NCBI RefSeq assembly: GCF_000968015.1
Contig: NZ_LACH01000049.1
Coordinates: 1-64,000 of the forward strand
DNA: 64,000 nt
Direction: 5' to 3'
Origin: Pseudomonas fluorescens
GTDB lineage: Bacteria; Pseudomonadota; Gammaproteobacteria; Pseudomonadales; Pseudomonadaceae
Shown here piece by piece: positions 24,836 to 32,888 of this stretch. Position 1 is the first letter of the stretch. Each line of letters starts with the position of its first letter. Below the pieces are notes generated by a model. It saw only the letters and a list, made by a program, of their open reading frames with translations, ran no database searches and was not told where the DNA came from. The translations under genes were made by a program, and so were the position numbers.

Positions 24836-26416
24836 ATGCCCCACATCATCGGCCACAACTACATCGGCGGTGCGCGCAGTGCCGCCGGCAACATCACCGT
24901 GCAAAGCCATGACGCCAGCACCGGTGAAGCACTGCCCTACTCGTTCATGCAAGCCACCATTGACGAAGTCGACGCCGCTGCCCGGGCCGCGACCGCCGCT
25001 TACCCGACCTTCCGCAATTTGCCGGCGAGCCGCCGCGCGGAGTTTCTCGAGGCCATCGCCGCGCAACTGGACGCGCTGGACGATGCGTTCGTTGCCCTGG
25101 TCACCCGCGAGACGGCGCTGCCGACCGGGCGTATTCAGGGTGAGCGCGGTCGCACCAGCGGACAGATGCGCCTGTTCGCTCAGGTCCTGCGCCGTGGCGA
25201 TTTCTATGGCGCGCGTATCGACCGCGCCTTGCCCGAACGTCAGCCGCTGCCACGGGTGGACCTGCGTCAGTTCCGGATCGGCGTCGGCCCGGTCGCGGTG
25301 TTCGGCGCGAGCAATTTCCCGTTGGCGTTCTCCACCGCCGGTGGCGACACCGCTGCCGCCCTGGCCGCCGGTTGCCCGGTGGTGTTCAAGGCCCACAGCG
25401 GGCATATGGCAACTGCCGAACTCGTGGCCAATGCAATCGTCCACGCCGCCGAGCAAACCGGCATGCCGAAAGGCGTGTTCAACATGATCTACGGCGCGGG
25501 TGTCGGCGAAGCGCTGGTCAAGCATCCGGCGATTCAGGCGGTCGGCTTCACCGGTTCGCTCAAGGGCGGTCGCGCCCTCTGCGACATGGCCGCCGCACGG
25601 CCTCAGCCGATTCCGGTGTTCGCCGAAATGAGCAGCATCAATCCGGTGCTGGTACTGCCCGAAGCCCTGCAACTGAGGGGAGAGAAAATCGCCAGCGAAC
25701 TTGCCGCGTCAGTGGTGCTCGGCTGCGGCCAGTTCTGCACCAACCCCGGTTTGGTGATTGGCATTCACTCTCCCGAGTTCAGCACATTTATTGAATCGCT
25801 CAGCGCGGTAATGGCCGATCAGCCAGGGCAAACCATGCTTAACGCCGGCACGTTAACCAGCTACGCCAAGGGTGTGCAGGCGCTGCACGCGCATCCGCAC
25901 ATCACTCACCTGGCCGGTCGTGAACAACAGGGTAAGCAGGCCCAGCCGCAACTGTTCAAGGCTGACGTCAGCCTGCTGCTCAACGGCGATTATCTGTTGC
26001 AGGAGGAAGTGTTCGGCCCGACTACCGTGTTGGTGGAAGTGGCTGACAAGGCCGAACTGCAACGGGCGTTGCAGAGTTTGCACGGTCAACTTACGGCCAC
26101 CCTGATTGCCGAAGCCGGAGACCTGCAAACCCATAGCGACCTGCTGCCGCTGCTTGAACAGAAAGTCGGCCGGGTACTGTTCAACGGCTACCCGACTGGC
26201 GTCGAAGTCTGCGATGCGATGGTGCATGGCGGTCCCTACCCGGCCACCTCCGATGCCCGTGGCACCTCGGTCGGCAGCCTGGCCATCGAGCGTTTCCTGC
26301 GCCCGGTGTGTTACCAGAATTGCCCGGATGCGCTCCTGCCCGAGGCGCTGCAAAACGCCAATCCGCTGGGCATCGCCCGTCTGGTCGACGGCACCAGCCA
26401 CCGCCAACCGGTTTAA
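24836..26416 (+). CDS. lhpG: alpha-ketoglutarate semialdehyde (2,5-dioxovalerate) dehydrogenase
   Basis: This 526-residue ALDH of the longer KGSADH type oxidises alpha-ketoglutarate semialdehyde to alpha-ketoglutarate. Seen: FGASNFPLAFSTAGGDTAAALAAG at about 159-182, VGFTGS near 237-242, the base Glu in FAEMSS, and the catalytic Cys in GCGQFCTNPG near residue 300. The GGDTAAALAAGCPVV pattern separates this type from succinate-semialdehyde enzymes. GACAGGAG upstream of ATG 24836 supports the start. It completes the trans-4-hydroxyproline route encoded here. Confidence 0.85.
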   Translation: MPHIIGHNYIGGARSAAGNITVQSHDASTGEALPYSFMQATIDEVDAAARAATAAYPTFRNLPASRRAEFLEAIAAQLDALDDAFVALVTRETALPTGRIQGERGRTSGQMRLFAQVLRRGDFYGARIDRALPERQPLPRVDLRQFRIGVGPVAVFGASNFPLAFSTAGGDTAAALAAGCPVVFKAHSGHMATAELVANAIVHAAEQTGMPKGVFNMIYGAGVGEALVKHPAIQAVGFTGSLKGGRALCDMAAARPQPIPVFAEMSSINPVLVLPEALQLRGEKIASELAASVVLGCGQFCTNPGLVIGIHSPEFSTFIESLSAVMADQPGQTMLNAGTLTSYAKGVQALHAHPHITHLAGREQQGKQAQPQLFKADVSLLLNGDYLLQEEVFGPTTVLVEVADKAELQRALQSLHGQLTATLIAEAGDLQTHSDLLPLLEQKVGRVLFNGYPTGVEVCDAMVHGGPYPATSDARGTSVGSLAIERFLRPVCYQNCPDALLPEALQNANPLGIARLVDGTSHRQPV

Positions 26417-26439
26417 ATAATCACTCAGCGGTGCCTCCC

Positions 26440-26530
26440 TGTGGGAGCGAGCTTGCTCGCGATGAGGCCATCAGATTCAACATCTTCGTTGACTGACACG
26501 ACGCCATCGCGAGCAAGCTCGCTCCCACAG
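26440..26530. repeat. REP pair (GTGGGAGCGAGC family)
   Basis: Inverted copies at 26440-26466 and 26503-26530 lie between two convergent genes and can form a long hairpin that may stop transcription from both sides. Confidence 0.85.
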
Positions 26531-26553
26531 GGTTGAGGGCGTGCCCCGTTTCT

Positions 26554-27561
26554 TCAGTCCAGCAGCGCCTTCAAGTCGTTGTACAAGGCTTCGGGAATCT
26601 GCACGCCCTCCACCGAACTGCGTGCTCGCGCCTCATAACGCCGTTGCGACGGCAAGCGCGCGCCCTGCCCTTGTATGCTCTGGAACATCACTTCGGCACG
26701 GGCCAGGTGCTGCTCGGTGGCCTCACCGAGAAAGCGTCGCGGATCGAGGGCGATGATCAACTCGCCATGGTACGGCGACGATTTGCTGCCCGCGTCGTAC
26801 GCCAGCGATTCCGCACTGGTCAGGTCACCGATCAACGGCCCGGCGATCAACTCCACCATGGCAGCCAGCGCCGAGCCCTTGTGCCCGCCGAACGTCAGCA
26901 TCGCGCCGGCATCGAGCACCACATTCGCATCGGTGCTTGGCTGCCCGTCTGCGTCCACACCCCAACCTTCAGGAATCGCTTGGCCGGCACGTCGATGCAA
27001 CTCGATCTCGCCACGGGCAATCGCACTGGTGGCGAAGTCGAACACAAACGGATCCTTGCCCGAACGCGGCCAGCCAAACGCAATCGGATTGGTCCCGAAC
27101 ACCGGTTGACTGCCTCCCGCCGGCGCGACCCAGGCATGACTGGGATTACACGCCAGCGCCACCAGGCCGGCAGCAGTCAGTTGCTCGATCTCGACCCACA
27201 GGGCGGAAAAATGCACGCAGCGATTGATCGCCAGCGCCGCAATCCCGTTTGCCCGGGTTTTCTCCTCCAGTAAGGGCAGGCCTGCCTGAAACGCCAACTG
27301 GGAGAAACCACCCGCCGCATCGACTCGCACGATCGAAGGGGCCTGGTCGATCACCCGTGGCTCGGCATCGGCCACCACCTTGCCGGCCCTGAGCGAATTC
27401 ACGCACCCCAATATCCGGTACAAACCGTGGGAGGCGCAGCCATCGCGCTCGCCGGCAATCACCGTGGCGGCCACCGCCTGAGCGTGGGCAAGGTTGAAAC
27501 CGTTGTGCAGCAAGATCGATTCGGCCAGCTCGCGAGCTTCGGCCAGGGACAGTCGTTTCAT
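26554..27561 (-). CDS. Ldh2/DpkA family imine reductase (pyrroline-2-carboxylate reductase)
   Basis: This 335-residue member of the malate/L-lactate dehydrogenase (Ldh2) superfamily uses NAD(P)H. Motifs include the N-terminal HGLYRI, the FGTNPIAFGWP cofactor segment and the GGHKGSALA loop. Homologues such as DpkA reduce piperideine-2-carboxylate and pyrroline-2-carboxylate to L-pipecolate and L-proline. AAGGAG six bases before ATG 27561 gives the start (ATG 27564 is adjacent). Next to the aconitase X gene it would complete conversion of 3-hydroxyproline to L-proline. Confidence 0.8.
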   Translation of the reverse strand: MKRLSLAEARELAESILLHNGFNLAHAQAVAATVIAGERDGCASHGLYRILGCVNSLRAGKVVADAEPRVIDQAPSIVRVDAAGGFSQLAFQAGLPLLEEKTRANGIAALAINRCVHFSALWVEIEQLTAAGLVALACNPSHAWVAPAGGSQPVFGTNPIAFGWPRSGKDPFVFDFATSAIARGEIELHRRAGQAIPEGWGVDADGQPSTDANVVLDAGAMLTFGGHKGSALAAMVELIAGPLIGDLTSAESLAYDAGSKSSPYHGELIIALDPRRFLGEATEQHLARAEVMFQSIQGQGARLPSQRRYEARARSSVEGVQIPEALYNDLKALLD

Positions 27562-27695
27562 CATCAACTCCTTGGACAGACCGCCCAGACTGGCCCATTC
27601 CAGACGCCACGGCTTGATCGCTTTAGGCCCGGTCGACGACGAATTCAGCACATCCCGGCAACCCACCATTCGTCGGCTGGGCCGTGCACTACCCC

Positions 27696-27727
27696 TTGAC
27701 ACCGATTGAGCTCTGCGCGAGTATTAT
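27696..27727 (+). promoter_or_regulatory. candidate promoter of the first ohr gene
   Basis: TTGACA at 27696-27701 and an AT-rich AGTATTATT at 27720-27728 give a plausible sigma-70 promoter with spacing of about 18. The paired palindromes at 27732-27757 would then cover the transcription start. Confidence 0.4.
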
Positions 27728-27731
27728 TTCA

Positions 27732-27757
27732 ATCGCATACGATACAAACGTATACGA
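27732..27757. promoter_or_regulatory. tandem palindromes, candidate OhrR operator
   Basis: ATCGCATACGAT (27732-27743) and ACGTATACGA (27748-27757) are two palindromes whose centres are 15 bases apart. The same paired arrangement precedes the second and third ohr genes. Confidence 0.65.
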
Positions 27758-27797
27758 CAGACAACCACCACCTATTGAAACGTTGAGGATTCATCCC

Positions 27798-28238
27798 ATG
27801 AGCAAGATCGAAAAAGTACTGTTTACCGGCAAAACCCACACCACGTTCAGCGACGCGACCCGTGCCCACGGCAACCTCGACATCGAGCTGTCGTCGCCAG
27901 GTGACGCAAAACCGGCCCACGTATTTGCAGCCACCCAAGCGCACCCGACCGCCGAGCAACTGTTCGCCGGTGCATGGTCGGCCTGCTACATCTCCGCCAT
28001 CGAACACATCGCCAAGGCGAAAAAAGTGGTGCTGCCGGCCGATGCGTCTGTCGACATCGAAGTCGATCTGGGCCAGACCGGTCAGGCTTACTTCCTTCAG
28101 GCTCGATTCTTTGTCCGCTTGCCGGGCGTGGCACACGACGTCGCAACCGCACTGGCGCACGCCGCACACGAACTCTGCCCGTACTCGAAAGCGACGCTGG
28201 GCAACATCGATGTGGCGGTGAACGTCCTGACGGCGTGA
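27798..28238 (+). CDS. Ohr/OsmC family peroxidase, copy 1
   Basis: This 146-residue Ohr-type thiol peroxidase reduces organic hydroperoxides, recycled by lipoyl proteins in known members. Both redox cysteines are present: one in AEQLFAGAWSACY (about residue 65) and one in ELCPYSKAT (about 129), and the catalytic Glu of EQLF is retained. The usual GGRDG loop near the N-terminus is replaced by a different segment (SDATRAHG). ATG 27798 follows GAGGAT. It is the first of three adjacent paralogues, each with its own operator. Confidence 0.85.
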   Translation: MSKIEKVLFTGKTHTTFSDATRAHGNLDIELSSPGDAKPAHVFAATQAHPTAEQLFAGAWSACYISAIEHIAKAKKVVLPADASVDIEVDLGQTGQAYFLQARFFVRLPGVAHDVATALAHAAHELCPYSKATLGNIDVAVNVLTA

Positions 28239-28260
28239 AAATCGCTTTAATCCAATGAAT

Positions 28261-28287
28261 ATATCGCATGCGATATAAGCGCATGCG
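28261..28287. promoter_or_regulatory. tandem palindromes, candidate OhrR operator
   Basis: The perfect 16-base palindrome ATATCGCATGCGATAT (28261-28276) is followed by CGCATGCG (28280-28287), centres 15 bases apart. It lies 28-54 bases before the second ohr gene. Confidence 0.7.
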
Positions 28288-28314
28288 AAAACAATACAAA
28301 CTCAGGAAATCATC

Positions 28315-28767
28315 ATGAGCAAGATCGAAAAAGTACTGGTCACCGGTAAAACCCACACCACCGTCAGCGACGCTGGCGTCACCTCGCGCGGCCATGACGG
28401 CAGCCTCGACATCACCCTGTCGACGCCCGGCATCGCCAAGCCAGCCCACGTGTTCGCCGCCACTCAGCCGCACCCGACTGCCGAGCAACTGTTCGCTGGC
28501 GCCTGGTCGGCCTGCTACACCGCTGCCGTCGGACTGGTGGCCGGTGAGATGAATGTGGTGTTGCCGTCGGATCTGTCCGTCGACATCGAAGTCGATCTGG
28601 GTCAGACCGGTCCGGCCTACTTCCTTCAGGCTCGATTGACCCTGCGCGTGCCGGGTTTGTCCCACGACATCGCGACGACACTGGCGCACACCGCCGATCA
28701 AATCTGCCCGTACTCGAAAGCGACGCGGGGTAACATTGACGTGGCCCTGAACGTCCTCACGGCATGA
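28315..28767 (+). CDS. Ohr/OsmC family peroxidase, copy 2
   Basis: The product is 150 residues, close to copy 1 over most of its length (shared MSKIEKVL.TGKTHTT start, AEQLFAGAWSACY, VDIEVDLGQTG). Both cysteines and the catalytic Glu are intact. The N-terminal loop is four residues longer (SDAGVTSRGHDG), which keeps an Arg-Gly near the place of the catalytic arginine. AGGAAATC precedes ATG 28315. Intact coding in all copies argues against decay. Confidence 0.85.
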   Translation: MSKIEKVLVTGKTHTTVSDAGVTSRGHDGSLDITLSTPGIAKPAHVFAATQPHPTAEQLFAGAWSACYTAAVGLVAGEMNVVLPSDLSVDIEVDLGQTGPAYFLQARLTLRVPGLSHDIATTLAHTADQICPYSKATRGNIDVALNVLTA

Positions 28768-28814
28768 CGCACCGCGCGGCGTTGCTATCGATCGGCATAG
28801 TCGATACGCCACAT

Positions 28815-28844
28815 ATATCGTATACGCTTTAAGCGCATACGAAT
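28815..28844. promoter_or_regulatory. tandem palindromes, candidate OhrR operator
   Basis: ATATCGTATACG (28815-28826) and GCGCATACGAAT (28833-28844) are again centred 15 bases apart, with an internal CGCTTTAAGCG that makes the whole block dyad-symmetric. Confidence 0.68.
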
Positions 28845-28876
28845 CACAAACCCAAAAAAACGTTGAGGACTCAACC

Positions 28877-29317
28877 ATGAACAAGATCGAAAAAGTCCTG
28901 GCCACAGGCAAAACCCACACGACATTCAGCGACGGTGACAACTCTTCCCGCGGCCTCTCCATCCAGCTCTCTTCGCCTGGAAACCCTAGACTGGCACACG
29001 AGTTCGCAGCCATTGTTCCGCACCCAACGGCAGAGCAGTTTTTCGCCGGCGCATGGTCGGCCTGCTACACCGCTGCCGTCGAGCTGGCGGCGAAAAACAT
29101 GAAGGTGACGCTGCCGCCTAATATGGCCGTTGATATTGAGGTCGATCTGGGCCAGACCGGTCCGGCCTACTTCCTCCAGGCCCGGCTGACTCTTCGCGTG
29201 CCAGGCTTGACGCAAGACGTCGTGACGGAGCTGGCGCACGCCGCAGACCAGATCTGCCCGTACTCGAAGGCAACGCGCGGCAATATTGGCGTGGTCATCA
29301 ACGCCCTGACAGCGTGA
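28877..29317 (+). CDS. Ohr/OsmC family peroxidase, copy 3
   Basis: The product is 146 residues with the same domain and both cysteines (AEQFFAGAWSACY and QICPYSKAT). It is the most divergent of the tandem set in its first 45 residues (SDGDNSSRGLSIQL) and in EQFF for EQLF. GAGGAC precedes ATG 28877. It lies directly upstream of the MarR/OhrR gene, from which it is separated by a strong hairpin. Confidence 0.85.
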   Translation: MNKIEKVLATGKTHTTFSDGDNSSRGLSIQLSSPGNPRLAHEFAAIVPHPTAEQFFAGAWSACYTAAVELAAKNMKVTLPPNMAVDIEVDLGQTGPAYFLQARLTLRVPGLTQDVVTELAHAADQICPYSKATRGNIGVVINALTA

Positions 29318-29327
29318 TGCACCGTAC

Positions 29328-29358
29328 GACCGGTTCGACTTTCGCCGTCGAACCGGTC
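29328..29358 (+). terminator. 12-bp perfect hairpin after ohr copy 3
   Basis: GACCGGTTCGAC and GTCGAACCGGTC form a 12-bp stem with a 7-base loop, 11 bases after the stop. No T-run follows. It probably separates the ohr genes from the regulator gene. Confidence 0.55.
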
Positions 29359-29387
29359 GCCACCGTCAGTTAGAGTCGTTCCGACAC

Positions 29388-29400
29388 AATCGCATACGAG
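29388..29400. promoter_or_regulatory. single palindrome upstream of ohrR
   Basis: AATCGCATACGAG resembles the left half of the ohr operators. The second palindrome at the expected 15-base distance is degenerate. It is consistent with weaker autoregulation of the MarR gene. Confidence 0.5.
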
Positions 29401-29451
29401 GTATATTTCGCTTTTTTGCGAGCCATCCGTCTTTGGCCAACGAGGATGTAC

Positions 29452-29913
29452 ATGAAACCCACCGACAACGCCGCCCCCGACGACCTGAAACTCTCCGAAT
29501 TCCTGTGTTTTGCGGTCTATTCCACCAACCTGGCGTTCGGCAAGGCTTACAAGCCAATACTCGAGCAGCTTGGGCTGACCTATACGCAATACATCACCAT
29601 CGTCGCGCTGTGGGAGGAAGACAACCAGACCGTCGGCAGCCTGGGCGAGAAGCTGTTCCTCGAATCGAACACACTGACCCCAATCCTGAAGAAGCTGGAA
29701 GCGATGGGTTTTTTGCAAAGGCAGCGCGATCCCGAGGACGAGCGCCAGGTAAGGATCAGCCTGACGAAGAACGGTCGACAGCTGCGCGAAAGCCAGCCGG
29801 AAATGGGCCTCGCCGACGCAACGGGCCTGACGCTCGACGAGTTCACGACCCTGCAGAGGGCGATCGTGAAGCTGCGCAACAATCTGATCAAGTCGACGAA
29901 AGGCGGGGAATGA
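29452..29913 (+). CDS. ohrR: OhrR-like MarR family regulator
   Basis: This 153-residue MarR repressor has the OhrR sensing cysteine at about residue 19 (LSEFLCFAVYST) followed by the GLTYTQYITIVALWE segment typical of OhrR. The winged helix lies at about 65-105 (LGEKLFLESNTLTPILKKLEAMGFL, RQRDPEDERQVRISLT). Oxidation of the cysteine by organic hydroperoxides would release it from DNA. GAGG six bases before ATG 29452 is chosen over ATG 29446. It is the natural regulator of the three ohr genes upstream. Confidence 0.85.
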   Translation: MKPTDNAAPDDLKLSEFLCFAVYSTNLAFGKAYKPILEQLGLTYTQYITIVALWEEDNQTVGSLGEKLFLESNTLTPILKKLEAMGFLQRQRDPEDERQVRISLTKNGRQLRESQPEMGLADATGLTLDEFTTLQRAIVKLRNNLIKSTKGGE

Positions 29914-29948
29914 GCCGGCACGTCGATCTGAATATTTTCGTGTGCGAA

Positions 29949-30833
29949 CTAGCGCACCGCCTCATCCCGCACCACCCCGCGCTCCTCGAGCAAGCGCACA
30001 AACATGGTCAGACTTTGCGACACCGTCCCGCGGCGCCACACCAGCCAGGTGCGCAAATAGCGGAACGATTCCGATAACGGCCAGATGCTCACGGTGGTGC
30101 ATCCGGGCATGCTGTTGAGCATGCTGCGGGGCATCAGCGCCAGGCCTGCACCGGCGCTGACGCACGCCAGCATGCCGTGATAGGACTCCATTTCGAAAAT
30201 CTTGCCGGGCACGGCCGCGTCCTTGGCGAACCAGCTTTCGAAGTGGTGTCGGTAGGAGCAATTGGAGCGGAAGGCATAGATGTTTTCGCCATTAACATCC
30301 CGCGCACGATGAATGGGGGAATGGTTGAGCGGCGCGATCACCACCATTTCTTCCTCAAACGCCGGCACGCCCTCCAGTGCCGGGTGCAGCACCGGCCCAT
30401 CGACGAACGCTGCCGCCAATCGTCCCGACAACACCCCGTCGATCATGGTCCCCGAAGGTCCGGTGGACAGGTCCAGCTCGACCTTGGCGTGCTTCTGGTT
30501 ATACGCGGCCAGCAGCTCAGGGATGCGCACCGCAGCGGTACTCTCCAACGACCCTAGGGGAAACGATCCCTGAGGTTCTTCACCCGCCACGGTGGCGCGT
30601 GCCTCCTGGACCAGGTCGAGGATGCGCCGGGCATAATCCAGAAAACTCCAGCCGGCCGGCGACAGGCGCAGGCGGCTCTTCTCGCGGATAAACAGGTCCA
30701 CGCCCAGATCCAGCTCCAGTTGCTTGATCCGCGTCGTCAGGTTCGACGGCACCCGGTGGATGTGCTGAGCCGCCGCGCTGATGCTGCCGTGCTCGGCGAC
30801 GGCTTTGAATATTTCCAGCTGAACCAGATCCAT
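29949..30833 (-). CDS. LysR family regulator, PtrR-like
   Basis: This 294-residue LysR regulator has its helix-turn-helix at about residues 3-62 (DLVQLEIFKAVAEHGSISAAAQHIHRVPSNLTTRIKQLE) and a substrate-binding domain after it. GGAG six bases before ATG 30833 favours this start over the TTG at 30845. It is divergent from an aldehyde dehydrogenase of the Sad type. In enterobacteria ptrR (yneJ) and sad (yneI) have the same divergent arrangement and act in putrescine/4-aminobutyrate use, so the same role is likely. Confidence 0.8.
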   Translation of the reverse strand: MDLVQLEIFKAVAEHGSISAAAQHIHRVPSNLTTRIKQLELDLGVDLFIREKSRLRLSPAGWSFLDYARRILDLVQEARATVAGEEPQGSFPLGSLESTAAVRIPELLAAYNQKHAKVELDLSTGPSGTMIDGVLSGRLAAAFVDGPVLHPALEGVPAFEEEMVVIAPLNHSPIHRARDVNGENIYAFRSNCSYRHHFESWFAKDAAVPGKIFEMESYHGMLACVSAGAGLALMPRSMLNSMPGCTTVSIWPLSESFRYLRTWLVWRRGTVSQSLTMFVRLLEERGVVRDEAVR

Positions 30834-30933
30834 GTCATTCTCCAAACGTGAACGATATGCTCAGTATTATTCAGTTTCCAGAAAACAAACGCCACCGTAA
30901 CCTGAGCACATCCCCACCTCGCAGGACGGTGCC

Positions 30934-32325
30934 ATGACTCAAGTTTCCAGCCTCACCCACGCCATTTCGATCAACCCCGCCAACGGCGAGCAGATCGGCC
31001 ACTACCCTTTCGAATCTGCATCAGCACTGGACGCTGCCCTGTCCCGCGCTGCTGCCGGGTTTCGTGCCTGGCGCAGCAAACCGGTTGATCAACGTTCGCA
31101 GTTGTTGACCGCCCTGGCGCGGGTATTGCGCGACAACGCCGCCGCGATGGCGAACATGATCACCCTGGAAATGGGCAAGCCGATCACTCAGGCGCGTGGC
31201 GAAATTGAAAAGTGCGCGCTGCTCTGCGAGTGGTACGCCGAACACGGCCCGGCGATGCTGAGCGCTGAACCGACGCTGGTTGAAGGTGGAAAAGCGCGCA
31301 TTGAATACCGCCCGCTCGGCCCGATTCTCGCGGTAATGCCGTGGAACTTCCCGATCTGGCAAGTCCTGCGCGGTGCTGTTCCAGCATTGATCGCCGGCAA
31401 CACCTACGTGCTCAAACATGCACCCAACGTGATGGGCAGTGCTTATCTGTTGCGTGAAGCCTTCAAGCAAGCCGACTTTCCCGACGGTGTATTCGAGGTG
31501 ATCAATGTCACGCCGGACGGCGTCTCCACCGCGATCGCCGATCCCCGCATCGCCGCCGTGACCCTCACCGGCAGCGTGCGAGCCGGCATCGCCATCGGCG
31601 CTCAAGCCGGTGCGGCGTTGAAGAAGTGTGTACTGGAACTGGGCGGCTCCGATCCGTTCATCGTGCTCAACGATGCCGACCTCGACGAAGCGGTCAAAGC
31701 CGCCGTGATTGGCCGTTACCAGAACACCGGGCAAGTTTGCGCGGCCGCCAAACGCTTGATCGTCGAGCAAGGAATTGTCGAGGAATTCACGCGCAAGTTC
31801 GTCGAAGCCACGCAAAAACTGCTGGTCGGCGATCCTCTGGCTGCCGACACTTACATCGGTCCGATGGCTCGCTTTGATCTGCGTGATGAACTGGATCAGC
31901 AGGTGCGCGACACCCTGGAAGAAGGCGCGACATTGCTGATGGGCGGCAAGAAGGCTGAAGGCCCTGGCAACTTTTACGAGCCCACTGTTTTCGGTGACGT
32001 CACCGACCAGATGACCTCGTTCAAACAGGAGCTGTTTGGCCCGGTGGCCTCGATCATCACGGCGCGCGATGCGGCGCATGCATTGGCACTGGCGAATGAC
32101 AGTGAGTTCGGCCTCACTGCAACCATCTACACACGCAACGTCGGGCTTGCCGAGCAGATGGTCGGTGAACTGGAAACCGGTGGCGTGTTCATCAATGGTT
32201 ATTGCGCCTCCGATCCGCGTGTCACCTTCGGCGGCGTGAAGAAAAGCGGGTTTGGCCGTGAACTCTCGCATTTCGGTGTGCGCGAATTCTGCAATGCCCA
32301 GACGGTGTGGCTGGATCGGCGCTGA
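30934..32325 (+). CDS. sad: NAD-dependent succinate-semialdehyde dehydrogenase
   Basis: This 463-residue ALDH has MPWNFPIWQVLR near 131-142, LTGSVRAG near 211, the base Glu in LELGGSDPFIVL near 238 and the catalytic Cys in NTGQVCAAAKR near 272. The MPWNFPxWQ pattern and length match the YneI/Sad class of succinate-semialdehyde dehydrogenases rather than GabD (about 480 residues). The divergent PtrR-like regulator supports the assignment. It ends at a strong hairpin. Confidence 0.82.
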   Translation: MTQVSSLTHAISINPANGEQIGHYPFESASALDAALSRAAAGFRAWRSKPVDQRSQLLTALARVLRDNAAAMANMITLEMGKPITQARGEIEKCALLCEWYAEHGPAMLSAEPTLVEGGKARIEYRPLGPILAVMPWNFPIWQVLRGAVPALIAGNTYVLKHAPNVMGSAYLLREAFKQADFPDGVFEVINVTPDGVSTAIADPRIAAVTLTGSVRAGIAIGAQAGAALKKCVLELGGSDPFIVLNDADLDEAVKAAVIGRYQNTGQVCAAAKRLIVEQGIVEEFTRKFVEATQKLLVGDPLAADTYIGPMARFDLRDELDQQVRDTLEEGATLLMGGKKAEGPGNFYEPTVFGDVTDQMTSFKQELFGPVASIITARDAAHALALANDSEFGLTATIYTRNVGLAEQMVGELETGGVFINGYCASDPRVTFGGVKKSGFGRELSHFGVREFCNAQTVWLDRR

Positions 32326-32337
32326 TTGCATAACGAT

Positions 32338-32363
32338 GCCCGGGAGCCTTTTGGCTCCCGGGC
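32338..32363. terminator. bidirectional hairpin
   Basis: GCCCGGGAGCC and GGCTCCCGGGC form a perfect 11-bp stem around a TTTT loop, between the convergent sad gene and the NTF2-like gene. Confidence 0.7.
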
Positions 32364-32370
32364 TCACACG

Positions 32371-32742
32371 CTATTCGTTCAGATAATACAGCTTGTTCAC
32401 AATCATCCAGCGGTAATTGATGTTCAGTAGCGACAGATAATCGGTAAATCGCATGCCGAGATAATCATCATTGACCTTTACCGCGGCGGCATCACCCGTG
32501 ACATCGATGCTGAGTACTTCCCAAAACGGTTTGACCTCTTTGGCTGCCGGCCCCTCCGCCTTGATCGCGCTGATAAATTCCTCCAGGGATGCCCATTCCA
32601 GCTTTTCTTCGTAATGACCAATGATGCGGCAAGAAGGATGGAAGGCCTGTCGCAGCAAGGCTTCATCAGCGAACACCATGCCTTCTACATAATTGCGGAC
32701 CACCACGTTGATGTGTTCTCTAGCCAGCAGTTGAGTCGTCAT
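32371..32742 (-). CDS. NTF2-like (lumazine-binding-like) protein
   Basis: This 123-residue protein has the SnoaL/NTF2 pattern: an N-terminal helix pair with VRNYVEGMVFADEALLRQAFHPSC, a central ASLEEFISAI helix and C-terminal strands ending LNINYRWMIVNKLYYLNE. Members of the putative lumazine-binding group have this size and layout. No enzyme activity can be deduced. It is a single gene, convergent with sad. Confidence 0.65.
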   Translation of the reverse strand: MTTQLLAREHINVVVRNYVEGMVFADEALLRQAFHPSCRIIGHYEEKLEWASLEEFISAIKAEGPAAKEVKPFWEVLSIDVTGDAAAVKVNDDYLGMRFTDYLSLLNINYRWMIVNKLYYLNE

Positions 32743-32888
32743 GTCATACCTCCAGCGTTCTCACCATCGCACCGCCGGATCAGGTTGTTCAATCATCATC
32801 CCACCCTGAAAGTCTAGCACCGCGCGCTTAACCGCCCTGGACGGCGACTATGATGATGGGGGTCACTTGCCTTTCGAGGAGCTGAGAG

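Noticed and set aside
20839..26530. Repeated GTGGGAGCGAGC units as a possible CRISPR array
   Set aside because: Units occur as inverted pairs at separate operon ends, not as direct repeats with regular spacers.
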